Assembly: GCA_013399305.1 (NCBI GenBank)
Contig: VXAI01000195.1
Span: forward strand, 62,001 to 126,000
From: Rostratula benghalensis
Taxonomy: Eukaryota > Chordata > Aves > Charadriiformes > Rostratulidae
Direction: 5' to 3'
Length of the DNA stretch: 64,000 bases
Of the stretch, positions 11,275 through 23,885 are shown piece by piece. The position numbers were made by a program, and so were the translations under genes. The stretch's first letter is position 1. Each line of letters opens with the position of its first letter. The notes beneath the pieces were generated by a model. The model ran no database searches, was not told the DNA's origin, and saw nothing but the letters and a program-made list of their open reading frames with translations.

Positions 11275-12275
11275 TCACAGAATCACAAAATGATACGGAG
11301 TTGGAAGTGATCATCCAGCCCAAGCCCCTGCCAGAGCAGGTCCACCCAGAACAGGTTGCACAGGAACCCACATCCAGGATGGTTTGGAATGTCTCCAGAG
11401 ACGGAGGCTCCACCACCTCTCTGGGCAGCCTCTTCTAGGGCTGTGCCACCCTCACAGGGAAGAAGTTCTTCCTCATGTTGAGATGAAACTTCTTATGTGC
11501 CAGTTCATGCCTGTTCCCTCTTGTTCTGTCCCTGGGCACCACTGAAATGAGCAACACGTCACCACTGAAATGAGCGACAGTCTTTACTGGCCCCTTCCTC
11601 CTGACACCCACCCTTGAAGTATTTCTAGGTGTTGATCAGATCCCTCCTCAGTCTTCTCCAGGCTAAAAAGACCCAAGTCCCTCAGCCTTTCCTCCCAAGA
11701 GAAATGTTCCAGGCCCCTCCTCATCTTTGTAGCCCTCTGCTGCACCCTCTCCAGCAGTTCCCTGTTCTTCTTGAGCTGGATAGGGCACCCAGAACTGGTC
11801 CCAGTGCTCCAGCTTTGGCCTCCCCAGGGCAGAGCAGAGGGGCAGGATGACCTCCCTCCACCTGCTGGTCACACACTTCGATGCCCCCCAGGATGCCACT
11901 GGCCTTCTTGGTCACAAGGGTACATTGCTGGCTCATGGCCATCCTGTGGTCCACCAGGACTCCCAAGTCCTTTTCCTCAGAGCTGCTCTCCATCAGGTCA
12001 CCCCCAACCTGTCCTGGTGCAGAGGGTTATTCCTCCCCAGGCAGCATCCTACACTTGCCCTGGTTGAACTTCATCACGTTCCTCTCTGCCCAACTCTCCA
12101 GCCTGTCCAGGTCTTGCTGGATGGTGGCACAGCCTTCTGGTGAGTCAACCACCCCTCCCAGTTTGGTATCATCAGCAAACAAGCTGAGGGTACATTCCAT
12201 CTCTTCATCCAGGTCATTGATGAATATACTGAAGAGGACTAGACCCAGTACTGACCTCTGGGGTCAGTTACTTTC
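11275..12275 (-). mobile_element. CR1 LINE, about 1 kb
   Basis: The inverted CR1 3' end begins at cagaatcacaaaatgatac. The element extends through the ORF2 C-terminus; antisense reading gives LGVLVDHRMAMSQQC-type CR1 residues, broken by frameshifts. It ends near gtactgacctctgggg. It is 5'-truncated and inactive. A 15-bp motif, accactgaaatgagc, is repeated at 11538 and 11561, an internal duplication. Open frames on the plus strand here, including 11881-12531, are antisense artefacts. Confidence 0.92.
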
Positions 12276-13551
12276 CATTTTGTGCAAGTCAGTATCTTGC
12301 AGTAGTAGCTGGTTTGTTCTGGCCTCTCCTTCCGTGATACATACTGTGCGGTGCTGCTGGTCACTGAGTCTTGCTGAATGCTCACTTCAAGGTAATGTCT
12401 TTTTAGGTGTTGGCAAAAACCAAGAGAGCAGCTCCAGAGGGGAAGTTTACCAGGTCAGGGCTCTGAGAAGTGTCCCCCAGAGCTCCCAACACAAAACCAG
12501 TTGTAGGCAGTTGGGACCAGGCTTCATTTGAGCATTTGCATTTGACACGGCTGTGATTCAACATGATTGAAATCCACTTGAGAGCACCTCAAACAAGAAG
12601 ACAAGTCAAATCTACCACTTGAAAATCATTTCTTTCACATCTTGTATTGGCAACACTAGGAACTTGTAGTTAATGGTCTAGCAGCTGAAAAATGTCCAGG
12701 TGACAGCTATAATGTGGGGAAACAAGGAGAAGTTTAATCTGTTGCCCAAACAGCCTGAGACCCTGAGATGTTGTTCCCTTTGTCAGCAGACGTTATCTTG
12801 AAGCACATGGTAAGGACTGGTGCTTCTGGAGCTGGTTACTGGGGCTGGGGTAGCTCTGCTACATGAGAGTTCAGGCTGTGAAATGAGATGAATTGCTTTC
12901 AGTTTGCACAGTGAGCTTCAGCAGGACTGTAAAGGGACACTTTTCAAGGCACCCAAAAGGAGTTTGGTATCACACTCCTGTTGAAAGACCACAAGTATTT
13001 AAGTAATGAACTCCTCCTTTGCACTTTGGAGGAGCAGAAAGGAACACTAAACAAATAGCGTTTAAATGAACACCAGCCTGCTTTTGGAGTCATCGATGAG
13101 AGCTCTCAATCCTGGCCAGTCATTTCAAAATATTCACAGCCGCAGACAGAAGCCTTTAAAGTCTCATCTTTATAGTCAGGAAGAAAAAGCCCCCGCTGCT
13201 AGCTTTTCTCAGAGGGCATTCCTGATGGACACTTATCCAGACGCCTTCCAGCTCTGTGTGAAGTTGTCTCCTGCAAGACTCTCTAAAACGTTTCGGCAGT
13301 CATGAGACCGGGCTGCGGGAAGTTAATCCTTGTCATCACCTTTGTGACTCACCTTGCAGTTTCAATTGGACACATTACTCCTCACATCTCCTCTTCAGAA
13401 AAATAAACCGCTGTGTGGAGTTGTTAGCGCAGAATGGCTGCCACGTTCCAGCCTGGGCAGACAGATTGCAGCAGTGAGTCATCAAATTGAATGTACAGGC
13501 ACAATAGCTAAGATTTACAAAGAAGCCTAAGCCTTTTTTATTTCACAGGCA
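12276..13551. other. Intergenic between two CR1 copies, no gene seen
   Basis: No splice-supported exon or repeat was recognised. Confidence 0.55.
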
Positions 13552-14335
13552 GGACAGGCTGGAGAGCTGGGCAGAGAAGAACCCCATGAGGTTTGACAAG
13601 GGCAAGTGAAGGGTCCTGCACCTGGGGATGAATAATATCAGACACCCATACAGGTTAGGGGTGGACCTGCTGGAAAGCACTGAGGAGAAGGATCTGGAGG
13701 TCCTGGTAGATAATAAACTATCCATGAGCCAGCAATGTGCCCTTGTCACCAAGAGGGCCAATGGAATCCTGGGCTGCGTAGGGAAGAATGTGGCCAACAG
13801 ATGGAGGGAGGTCATTCTCCCCCTCTACACTGCACTGGTGAGGCCACAACTGGAATACTGCATCCAGTGCTGGTCTCCCCAGTTCAAGAGAGACAGGGAA
13901 ATACTGGAGAGAGCCCAGTGTAGGGCTACAAAGATGCTGGAGGGATTGGAGCATCTCCCTGATGAGGAAAGGCTGAGAGGGCTGGGACTCTCAGAGAAGG
14001 CTGAGGGGAGACCTTATGAATGCTTATAAGTATCTGAAGGGTGGGATGAAGGAGGATGGAGTCGGACTCTTCTCAGTGGTTCCCAGTGACAGGACGAGGG
14101 GCAACAGGCACAAGCTGGAACATGGGAAGTTCCATTCAAATCTAAGGAGAAACTTCTTCAGGGTGAGGATGTCAGCTGCCCAGGGAGGGTGTGGAGTCCC
14201 CTGGAAACCTTCAAGCCCCACCCGGAGGCAGCCCTGAGTGATGTGCTCTGGGCAATCCTGCTTTAGCAGGGGAGTGGGACTGGGTGAGCTCTAGAGGTCC
14301 CTTCCAACTGTGAAAATCCTGTGATTCGCTGGAGT
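13552..14335 (+). mobile_element. CR1 LINE with residual ORF2 C-terminus
   Basis: This plus-strand CR1 is 5'-truncated. Its frame 13628-14029 still reads the CR1 reverse-transcriptase C-terminal segment ([20 protein letters not shown], then [19 protein letters not shown], and [11 protein letters not shown]) before degenerating. The 3' end is the usual ggtcccttccaac ... atcctgtgattc. It is a dead fragment with no catalytic core. Confidence 0.93.
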
Positions 14336-17199
14336 TAAACATCTAAACCATTTCCATTCTGCTCAAACCCCCGTGCAGGGTACCTATGACCTGCGGTACT
14401 GGTAGATGTGTGCTATGTGCTGCAGAAACTTCTGTTTTGAAATATTTGATCAATATTTGAAATATTGATGAGGAATAAGGGTAACTACCACAACACTTGC
14501 AATGCCAGTGTGGTTAGGAGCAGGGGAAAAATCATTGTAGACATAAAATTTTGAATCGGTCTCAAAACAAACAATGAAAATGTTCAGACCAAATGGGCAA
14601 ATGGGAATAAGTAAAGTTTCATTCTTTTCATTTCAGTGTCCTTAAAAAATGCTTCCTCGAGGACATGGAACCATAAAAGCAATCAACTTTTGTTGATGGT
14701 GGTTTAGTTTGTTGACAAACTGGAAGCTCCAGGGAGAGGAAAAAAGTAATTACTTTGACCTATATCCACACAAGCTGTCTTATTGTTTTCAACTGACATA
14801 TTTGTATAAATAAATTTGTATAAATATTTATACAAATATTTCTGAGTACGTAACCTAAGCAGTGGTAGAGCTGAGATCCAAATTGTCTTCCACGACGAAG
14901 GCCAGATTATGTCCTATTGCATTTTTAGTATCTCCTGTCTTCCCTTTTCAGTATTCTTATTAATTATTTATTCAGTTATGGTCCCTAAACAGCCTAATGA
15001 GCTGAACCTGAACACATTACGTCAAAAGATACTGACGTAATAGCCAAAGAATATCTGCAGGGGAGAAAAGAGAGCAGCTGGCAAAATAAATAAGGAAATG
15101 AACTCTCCCAGTGTAAAATAACTGATTTTGGCATCAGAATTGAAAATCACAACATGTCAGAGACCAAGAGAAACCTCCATAATATAGGTCCAGCCTTCAG
15201 TTAAATGGCTTCCTTGTTGAACAGCCTCAGTTAGGTGGCTTCATATTGCTGAATCTGGTTAGATATTCTTTTTTTCTGAAACCGTGATTCATCTTATCTG
15301 TACATATTTTAGAACATATTTCACCAGTGATATAAGATCTGCAAAGCTACTTCAAGTATTTCCTGTGGTGTGTTGATAAATAAACAACAAACCTACTGCA
15401 CTCAGAGTCAGACATCCTGGAGGTCCTGACCATAAATTTTCTTCAGATGCCCGATACAGATGGCTCTCTCTAACACGTCACATCAGCATCACCTGCTCAT
15501 AGTGATCCTTTGTTAAACAAGGTGACCTGTGAGTTAGAGACTTTAGGCCTTTGTATTAGCCATCAAGGGTGCAGAAGTTGCTGCCAGCCCCTGGAAGTGC
15601 CTCATTCACTGGTCATCTCATTGCCAGAGACAACTTTTTTCCATATAAAACACAAAAAATATCAAATGGATATAAGATTCATTACCATTGCAAAATCTGA
15701 GCAGAATATACCCCTCTCTGCTGCAGCCCTGATGACTAGATAAAGTAACAGGAGTACAAGTCAAGAATATTTTTTAATGTGTTTTTAACCTAGTGAGTGA
15801 GATCCCAAACCCACACAGATTATTACAGCCCCATTTGAGATTATAACACACTTTGACGTTAAAACTCAGTGAGATTTCAGTTTATCTAATCCCAAAAGAC
15901 TTTCTGTGAGAGATGCCAAGTCTTTTTTTGGCAGTGAAACTAAGAATTTAATTATATTTAATATGAGCAAGATCTATCCTTACACTCTGAAGTTGCATCA
16001 TGGATCTCCTAGATCCTTGTAGACCACAACCAGCTCCATCATCTCTTTATTTAGTTACAAATTAGTTTCACTTACACCAAAAATCTATCATGAATTGGAT
16101 GAAGACCTTCTCACGGAACTGTTCTGCCATTTCCTGTGCCCTCTTTTCAAGCAGCAGTGGTCTCCTCTTCATCTCTTCCCAAACCCTGAGTGAAACAAGA
16201 TGTTTGAATTCATTTCTCTAGCCCCAGTTCTGTGCTTTTACCAGCAGAGCAGCCACTGATTTGGTGTAGAAAGAAGGGCATAAACAGATTCACCACTAAC
16301 TTGCACCCCTGGACCTTGGGGTAGATCTTTTCCGAGAGAGATAATACAGAGCACAAAGTGGTGTTATTCCTACATTGAATATGTGAAAGGTGCAGATCTA
16401 TTAAAAAGCAAATGACAGCTCATTTGACTGAGCAGGCTCTTATTCTCCTGCAGCCCTTCACACCTGTGATCAGAAAAGCAGTCTTCAAATCTTTCACATA
16501 ATGTTCTGCCCAAGCTGATGGACATATGGTAGATATACAGAAAGTAAAAAGAACTGTTCTGTTTTATCATTGGGATGCTGAAAGATTTTTTTTCTTTCTT
16601 TGTCACTGCATGAATAATTAGCTGATTTAACTTCTCATTCTAGGTAAGGAAATACAATGGAAAGATCTGTCCGTGACGGGAACTAACAAGGTAAGATCCC
16701 ATGCTACTTATTTAATACTAAAGAGTGTTAATTTTCCATGTTACAGTTGCACCTGCCCAAACATATGGTTTGAGATTTTAAAAAAAAAAGAAAAAATGGA
16801 GGGAGATGTGGGGAAAACTAACACTGCTACCACTGAAGCAAATTCAGAACTAACAAAAAGCCAAGGTACATGTTAAGTGGAATGGACAAGATTATGGGCC
16901 AAGTTTATATGGTTTGTTGCCTTTTCCAGTTGACTACATCTCTCTAAGGCTGTCATTCCAGATTTGCAGCTAGAAGGGGCATCTTGAAGAAAAATACAAA
17001 TAAAAGCAGAAAGAACGTGGGAAAATGACTGATACCAAAATGTGAATAAAATTGTCCAAGAGTAGACTAAGGTAGAAAGGAAGAACAAAAGATTAGGTCT
17101 GTTGTAAGAGAACACTAAACAAAAGTGTGAAGGAGGTGCATGAGGAAGCAGGAAGGATTGGCTGTAGTTGAGTGGGACTTGAAAGAAGCAGGCATAACG

Positions 17200-17282
17200 G
17201 GCTAGATCCTCACCCTGTTTAAATTGGCATTGCTTCCTTGACTCAACAGAGCAGTACAATTTACACCAGCTGACGATCTGGC
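17200..17282. repeat. Old palindromic (terminal-inverted-repeat) element
   Basis: The left arm ggctagatcctcaccctgtt and the right arm ccagctgacgatctggcc are imperfect inverted repeats, with tttaaatt and aatttaca just inside. I recall a similar GGCCAGATCCTCAGCTGG ... arrangement as a dispersed old repeat in amniotes. It is about 83 bp and non-coding. Confidence 0.5.
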
Positions 17283-18899
17283 CTGATAGCTGGGAGTTGA
17301 GGATAGACCTGTAAACCCTCCCCACCCTAGGAAAACAAGCAGCGTAATCTGGTTCCTGAGCCTGCTGTAGCCAAGTGGAAAAGGTGCCAAACACCTGAAT
17401 ATCCCATATATGAGGCTCTTTATTTAGGGGAGAAAAAGAAAAAGACAATAAAAACAATTTTACTGCCAAATAAGTGTCCCCAGTGCTTTCATATAGAGAA
17501 ACAATGACATCCAGTGGTGAGTTACATTAATCACAGGGGCTTTACATTAACCCTATCTCAAGAAACCACAGCTCATACCTGTTCCTGGGAAGGGACTGGT
17601 TGTTGTACCTATTACCCATGGGCAGTGCTCTTCCAGCCCTTGGAGACTTTAAAACTGTCCTTGCTGCTTTCTCTTCTGATCAGCAGTGCCTCTGCATTTT
17701 TCTGTCAGCTGCAGTTCTGAAACTCTGCTCCAGGTCCTCAAAGTCCAACTTTCTAGGAGAAACATCTCCAGGTGACTGCAGTATTATCTTCCTGAGCCAC
17801 ATGGAGCTGGCAGTGACAGCAGAGCAGATTACTGCCTGGCACAGTCCTCCCTGTGCCCTGCCTCACCTCTGTCACCTGCTGACAAACAGCTCCAGGCTGA
17901 AAGATAGAGGGGAAAAGGTGATTAAAAACACAGCCTCACATAAACCCCTACTTGTTACCCTTAGGATAATCTGCTACATGCACAAAATTCTCCTCCTCTT
18001 CTCCTCACCCCCTCCTGAAGAGGTCAGCACAGATCTGGACTGTGATTAGTAGTGCCAGGCTGTAGGCACCACAAAACTGCCTGTTTACACTGCTTTGTGT
18101 CCACAGTGGAGCCAGGCAACCTTTGATTTGTTGCTTTTATTCTGGTTCAGTTTGTCTCCCACTACTGCTTCAGGGACTAAGCCCTCAGCCCCCGTCTATT
18201 CAGTCCAGCTTGTATTTTCAGCTCCTTTTTGGATTTGCAGTCAGTGTATCTTGTCATCTATGTTTTACATTTTAAAAAAATTACATTCTGTTGATCCCTT
18301 TCTATGATTTACGTGCATAATGAGCTTTCTGAAGAGAACAGAAGGGGCACTTGGATAAATTGACAGGTGATGCACTCAGCAACAAGGTACTTTGTCCACA
18401 AATGCTCTAGGAGTAAACTGTCACACCACCACTTAGTCTGAAAGGTCTGCATGAAAAGCCACTCCCCAGAACTGGGACAATTTCTTTCCTAAGTTTGCCC
18501 AGAATCCAATCCTTCTAAGCTTTATTGATTTTCTACTACCCAAGCATCTCACAGGTTGATGTACCTACCACCACATGGTACCCTTAAGAGGAGGTGGCAC
18601 CTTTGTATTACTGGGAGGCTTAGTGGAAGAGAACCAAATTTTTTTGTGTATAAACTCTTGGGGTGAAAACACCTACTTGGTAGACATTTCAAAAGAGGCT
18701 GGATACTGGATTCCTAATAGGATTTTGTCATATAGATACTTCCAAAATTCCTATCAGCCAGCCAATGTCATAGTTAAATGCATAAACAGTCCAAAGCCCC
18801 CCAGCTGTTTCTGTCAAAGCTATGGACTGAAGCCCTGTTGAGTGACCTGCTTTAAAAGCACACAATTAGGACTGATTCTCCACTCTATTTTATTTATAA

Positions 18900-18990
18900 C
18901 CTCCACAGGCAAGACATATAGAGGAGACAGGGAGGCATATAGAGACAAAAAAAACTGCTCAGGGCCACACAGCAAAGTCTCAAAATCAGT
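18900..18990 (+). repeat. Possible MIR/CORE-SINE remnant
   Basis: The string ctcagggccacacagcaaag resembles the conserved core of MIR-type SINEs (compare aaggtcacacagc). Flanks are too diverged to set limits, and it may be coincidental. Confidence 0.3.
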
Positions 18991-21900
18991 GCCATTTTTG
19001 TTAAATTGTGCTGTTTGTACCAATTGCTTGCCTACAGCTTTTTTGGAATCAGGAATTCTAAATAGTCTAGTTAAATGGTTCATGCTAAAATATTTCCCCC
19101 ATTTCATTTTTGCTAACTGACCCTTGTTCTCATATTAGGGAGCAGTGTTAGTTAGAGGAATGGATTAGTTTTCATGGTATCTTTCTTAAACACCTCACTC
19201 GCATACTCTCCAGCCCTTTCTTCTTCCAAGCTAAACAATTCTCACTTTTGCACTCTATCCTCAGATGTAAACCCCACCCAGCCTTCTAACCATCTCATGA
19301 CATGCTTTTGGTGGACTTCCAAACCAAAGAGGTTTCCAAACTGAACCTCCAAAATGTTTGAGGTTTCCCCATCTCAGTATAGTACTTTCCAAGAGCACAC
19401 TCCCATTGATTCTGGAGGCAGCCTTGAATCAAAACTAACCATAATGCAGTCAGGAACAAGTCTGGCTACTTTTTAATGAGGAAATATGCTCTTGGGAAGT
19501 ATCATGCAGTGATGGGCAAACCTCAAACACATTGGAGGTTCTGCTCATAAACCTCTTTGATCTAAAAGTCTCACCCAATGGCAAAAAATTGATGATGGTG
19601 CATGCACAGAAGTGTGCCAGCCGTGACATGAGAGAGCTATTATCACAGTGGGCAGGCAGCAGAGTCCCCACTACACACCCGTGCTGCTGACTGGAGCAGC
19701 CCTAAGTTTGAGCAAGAAAAGAACAATTCATTACCAACAATAAAAGGAAAAATAACCCAGAAGTATGTAATTCAAGTTAACAATCACCCCTCCCCACTCC
19801 ATAAACTCCCACTGCAGTCATATCCAGTAGAGCCAGTTCTAACATCGTTGCTCTCAAAACTGCAGCTGCAGAGAGCCCCCGCCAAGCCAGGTTCAGATGC
19901 TAATGGAGCTTTAACTGCTCATTGTTCCACAGTGACTGAGAAATCCAGCTCTGCTGGGACACACCGCCCTTTTTTTTATTATTATTAATCTAAACTAAGA
20001 GACTCCAACTCTGGAAGAACAAATTTTGCTTTTGGTGCATGTCACAGTTCTCCAACCGGGACAAGTCCATCCACAACACAAAGTCATTACAGTTGCAGCC
20101 TCAAGGCTGGCTTTTTATTTCAAGCTGTAGAGCCTCATGCTTTCTACATCAAAGATCTGTGGTGTTAGGCAGGTGGTTACCAATGCTAGGGAAAAAAGAA
20201 CTCTGAAACCAAGGTGAAATGAAAAAACAAGGCAAGGCACCAGGGCCCCATCTGCCTGTCTCTTCTCAAAGTCCTGCCCATCCAGACAGCAGTGATTTTC
20301 ATTCACGCAGAGAACTTTTCCATTTTTCTGAGTTGTTCAAGAGTTACAGAACAGAGAGCCTGTTTGTGCTACAAACAATACTAAACTTCAGGACTTACTC
20401 TTCTCAAAGTGGCTTATTTGTTTGTGACACCAGACACCTCCACAAAACACCAGACTCTGCTGACTGATTCCTCCCAGGCTCCTCATCCTTCTTTTGCACC
20501 CCTGTCCCCAAACAGAAGTCAGTAAATACACCCAGCTCCCTGAGAGGTTCAGTGCATCATCAAAGCACTTTTGAAAGGCTTTTAAGTAAAAATAAAATTA
20601 CCTTTTGCTTCTTAAAAAGTCCAAGGAAACAAGGCACTGCTGTTTTGTAGCTACAGGCTCTGCCCTGTGCAATACTACAGCAACTGCATTGGGAGAGAAT
20701 TGGGGCAGGTCAAAATAGGGTTATGTACCTGCAGCCACGGGAAAGGAGGGGAGAGACTTATTCCTAAACCTGCTAGAACAATTCCGAGCAAGTGTGAGCA
20801 ACTGCTATTATTGTGATGTCCAACTGAGTAATATCTTACTTCTAATTTTAACATTCAAGAGGAACTTTTTGTTTGGCCTGGCTTGGCCAGAGAGCCATTG
20901 GCAGTTGCCTATGGCTCAAATGCTAATATGTCAGGAATTCAGGCTGGCATCCTGCGGCTCAGCGCACCGAGGAGGATGTGTTGTTTCTCTGTGAACTCTC
21001 ACTTCCCGTCTGCTTCGCTGTCCGCCTGTACAAAAGCCACTGAACAGGAGACTTGCAGGTCATGTGGCTCAGTTCCCGTGCACTGTAGGCTCTTGAAAAC
21101 TTCCAGTTGAATATCTCTGTGGCTCCTGCTCAGGTGAAACAGAGGTCACAACCAACCAGAAAACTTCTCAAGTATTAGCATTTTTGTTTTTCAATCTGAT
21201 ATCCTCTGCAATATGGAAAGCAGCACAAATAGGCTGGAGAAAAACAAGAAGTGAACCAAAGCGAACCTTTCACTGTAAGGTCTGAAAAGATCCCATTAAC
21301 TTTTTATTATCAATAATATGTAACTTTCAATTGTCTTTTCATGTCTGACATCTAGCCAGAGCAGGCGCAGTGCCAAATCAGAAGAAACACTATGCTCACA
21401 TTTGCTATTTCAGGTCACGGTTTTATCTTGATTAACTAAATCAAACTTAGAACTCAGTACCAGCAGTAGCCCTCAGGGTATAGCTCTCAGTTGCCCAAGA
21501 CTAGAAGGACTGATGAGGAGAGGAGGTTATACTCTCTATTTCAAACTTTTCAATAAATAGGAAGCTTTCCAGAGGCAACCACCCCTTATCCACCCCAGTT
21601 AAAATGTCCACAGCACTTCTTCCAGGGTACTCAGATAAGCCAGATAAACCTCACCAACCTTTTGATCCACTGAAGTTTAGACAAGGTAGCCCCAAAGTAC
21701 ATTAGTGAGATGAGACTGAATCAGCCCTGAAATTAGAGACACAAAAAGTCTGACCTCATTTTTCCTTTCTCAGCCCTTCTTCCCATTCCTGCCCAAAGTT
21801 ACTCAAGTTGTTTAGTCTGGTATTTCCTAGTACTTTCATTTATTTATTTTTAATAAAATGAAAGGATGGGGTAGACATTATGAGTCTTAAGAGGTTCCAC

Positions 21901-23544
21901 AGTCCTCTCTTGCTAGTCAACCTAAAATTTTCTTTCCCCTCACCCTTCAGATCCCATCTCATGTGTTTCATTGTCTGGTTCCTCTTCCCACTTAGGGCTT
22001 TCATATATTTAAACTCCTTCACCCTTCCTTAAGCCATCATTAAGTCTAGATCTCAATACTTGCTTGCTTTTTAATTATTTCCTCTTTTTTTTTCTGTCTC
22101 ACTCACCTGCTTATTTTCATGGTTACTTAATCACCACCAACTCACTCATATCTTCCAACTCACTCATATCTTCCATCCAACTGGGACACACACAACTGAA
22201 CACAATATTCCAAATCCCATGATGCCAGTACCATCTCAGCACTGGCATCAATATCTGATTTCCTGTCTCCCTATAACTCACAGGTCACGTCCAATAATAC
22301 TCTTTCCTAAATCTCTCTGTCTGATTAAGTACTTGCAGTTTCCTTCAGACATATTAGCTACATTTTTCTAAACTGAATCATGTTTGTTTTCTTCTTATTA
22401 TAGTACTAATCTCTCGAGGCTTCTTTTGTACAAGTGGATGGAAAGAGATTTTTTCCCCTTATTATTGCACAAGAGGGTTTTTTGTCTTTGGATGTGTCAT
22501 AATAAAACGGTGTTGGTAGCAGCAAACCTAAAACCTAATTCCTGTTGTTATTAAACCATAACATACTTCAGCACAACTTAGTCATCGTGGAATAACACTG
22601 TCTTGTGAGCACCACATATACCTAGCAGGAAGTGCTGAAGTAAGAAGGAGTGGGCTAGAGATGAACAAAGAGGAAGGATTTAAAGGCTGAGTAAGAAATG
22701 AAATTTAGCTACTCTTAATGAGGTGGTTTATAAAAAAAAAAAAAAAAAAAAGCAGTGATCACTAACAGCTATATTTTTGTTACTCAAAAGATTTTGCAGT
22801 GACCCCACCTTTCGTATAACTGCAGGACAGCAAACGCATGGTAGGAAAAAGATGATTCTTAGCTGTACGTATGTTTTTGATGAAAAAAATATAATCCAAA
22901 CTTTGTCTCAGCTGGGGAGCAGTATATGTTCTACATCAATTGTTGGGGTACTTGGTCTATAAAGAGGCTGCTCTCCTCTTACATGTAGTCAGTCTATTTT
23001 ATGTGTAAAGAGGAAATTTGAAGGATTTCCAGCCAGTCATAGACCATTTCAAAAAGGTATTTTCTTCACATTTAAAACTTGCTTTTCTACCCAGCCACCC
23101 AGTCCTCCTGCTATTGCAAATACCTGCCTGCCTAATCAGAGCTGGTGCAGTTCTCTTTGGGAGAGCAGGGCAGCTCTCATGCAAACAGCCAGCCTCAAGG
23201 TGTCCCAAGCCCCATGGTTTTCTGGGCGTTAAAATTTGGTCTATCTAAATACAAAACCATATAAACATATATATTCACACTACTAGGTTTCTGTAGTGAC
23301 TGGTCTCTTGTGCATTTCCACCTAGACTTGCCAAACAACACTTTCTTCCACCATGAGAGTCAGAATTTCAGGTTTGGTTAGCATGTAAACTGGTCAGCAA
23401 GAAGACCAAATTGAAAGCCTGCCAGTATGGAAGGGAGAGCTCCGCACAACAGATTTAGAGGAGCGGACGGTTGTGCTGCTCAAGTCAGTTGCAAATCCAG
23501 TACCATCTGGACACAGTCACAACTGTCACAACTGAAAAATAAGA

Positions 23545-23885
23545 CAGAATCGTAGAATCACAGAATCATTCAGGTTGGAAGAGACCCTTGGGATCACCGA
23601 GTCCAACCATCAGCCCTACTCTACAAAGTTCTCCCCTACACCAGATCTCCCAACACCACATCTAAACGACTCTTAAATACATTCAGGGATGGGGACTCAG
23701 CCACCTCTTGGCAGCCCATTCCAGGCTCTGGCCACCCTCTCTGTGAAAATTCCTTTTCTACTGTTCAGCCTAAACCTACCCTGTTGTAGCTTGAGGCCAT
23801 TCCCTCTTATTCTATTGCTAATCACCTGTGAGAAGAGAGGAGCACCAACCTCTCTAAAACTCAGGTGTGAAAAAGCATTTTGGGG
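23545..23885 (-). mobile_element. CR1 LINE fragment
   Basis: It starts tcgtagaatcacagaatcat then caggttggaagagacccttg, the inverted CR1 3' end, and continues about 340 bp with gggatggggactcagccacc. It is truncated. Confidence 0.92.

Larger units (their letters stand above)
14336..23544. other. Intergenic, about 9 kb, no gene seen
   Basis: The stretch is AT-leaning. It contains two short palindromes (14449-14469, 14814-14837), an old terminal-inverted-repeat element (17200-17282), a weak MIR/CORE-SINE-like patch (about 18900-18990), a CpG-retaining patch (about 20880-21060), a short direct repeat of caactcactcatatcttcca (22136-22175) and an A tract (22730-22751). The longest open frame, 16873-17469 minus, has no recognisable content. 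Confidence 0.5.

Noticed and set aside
11881..12531. 216-codon plus-strand open frame
   Set aside because: Mostly the antisense of a CR1 ORF2 remnant.
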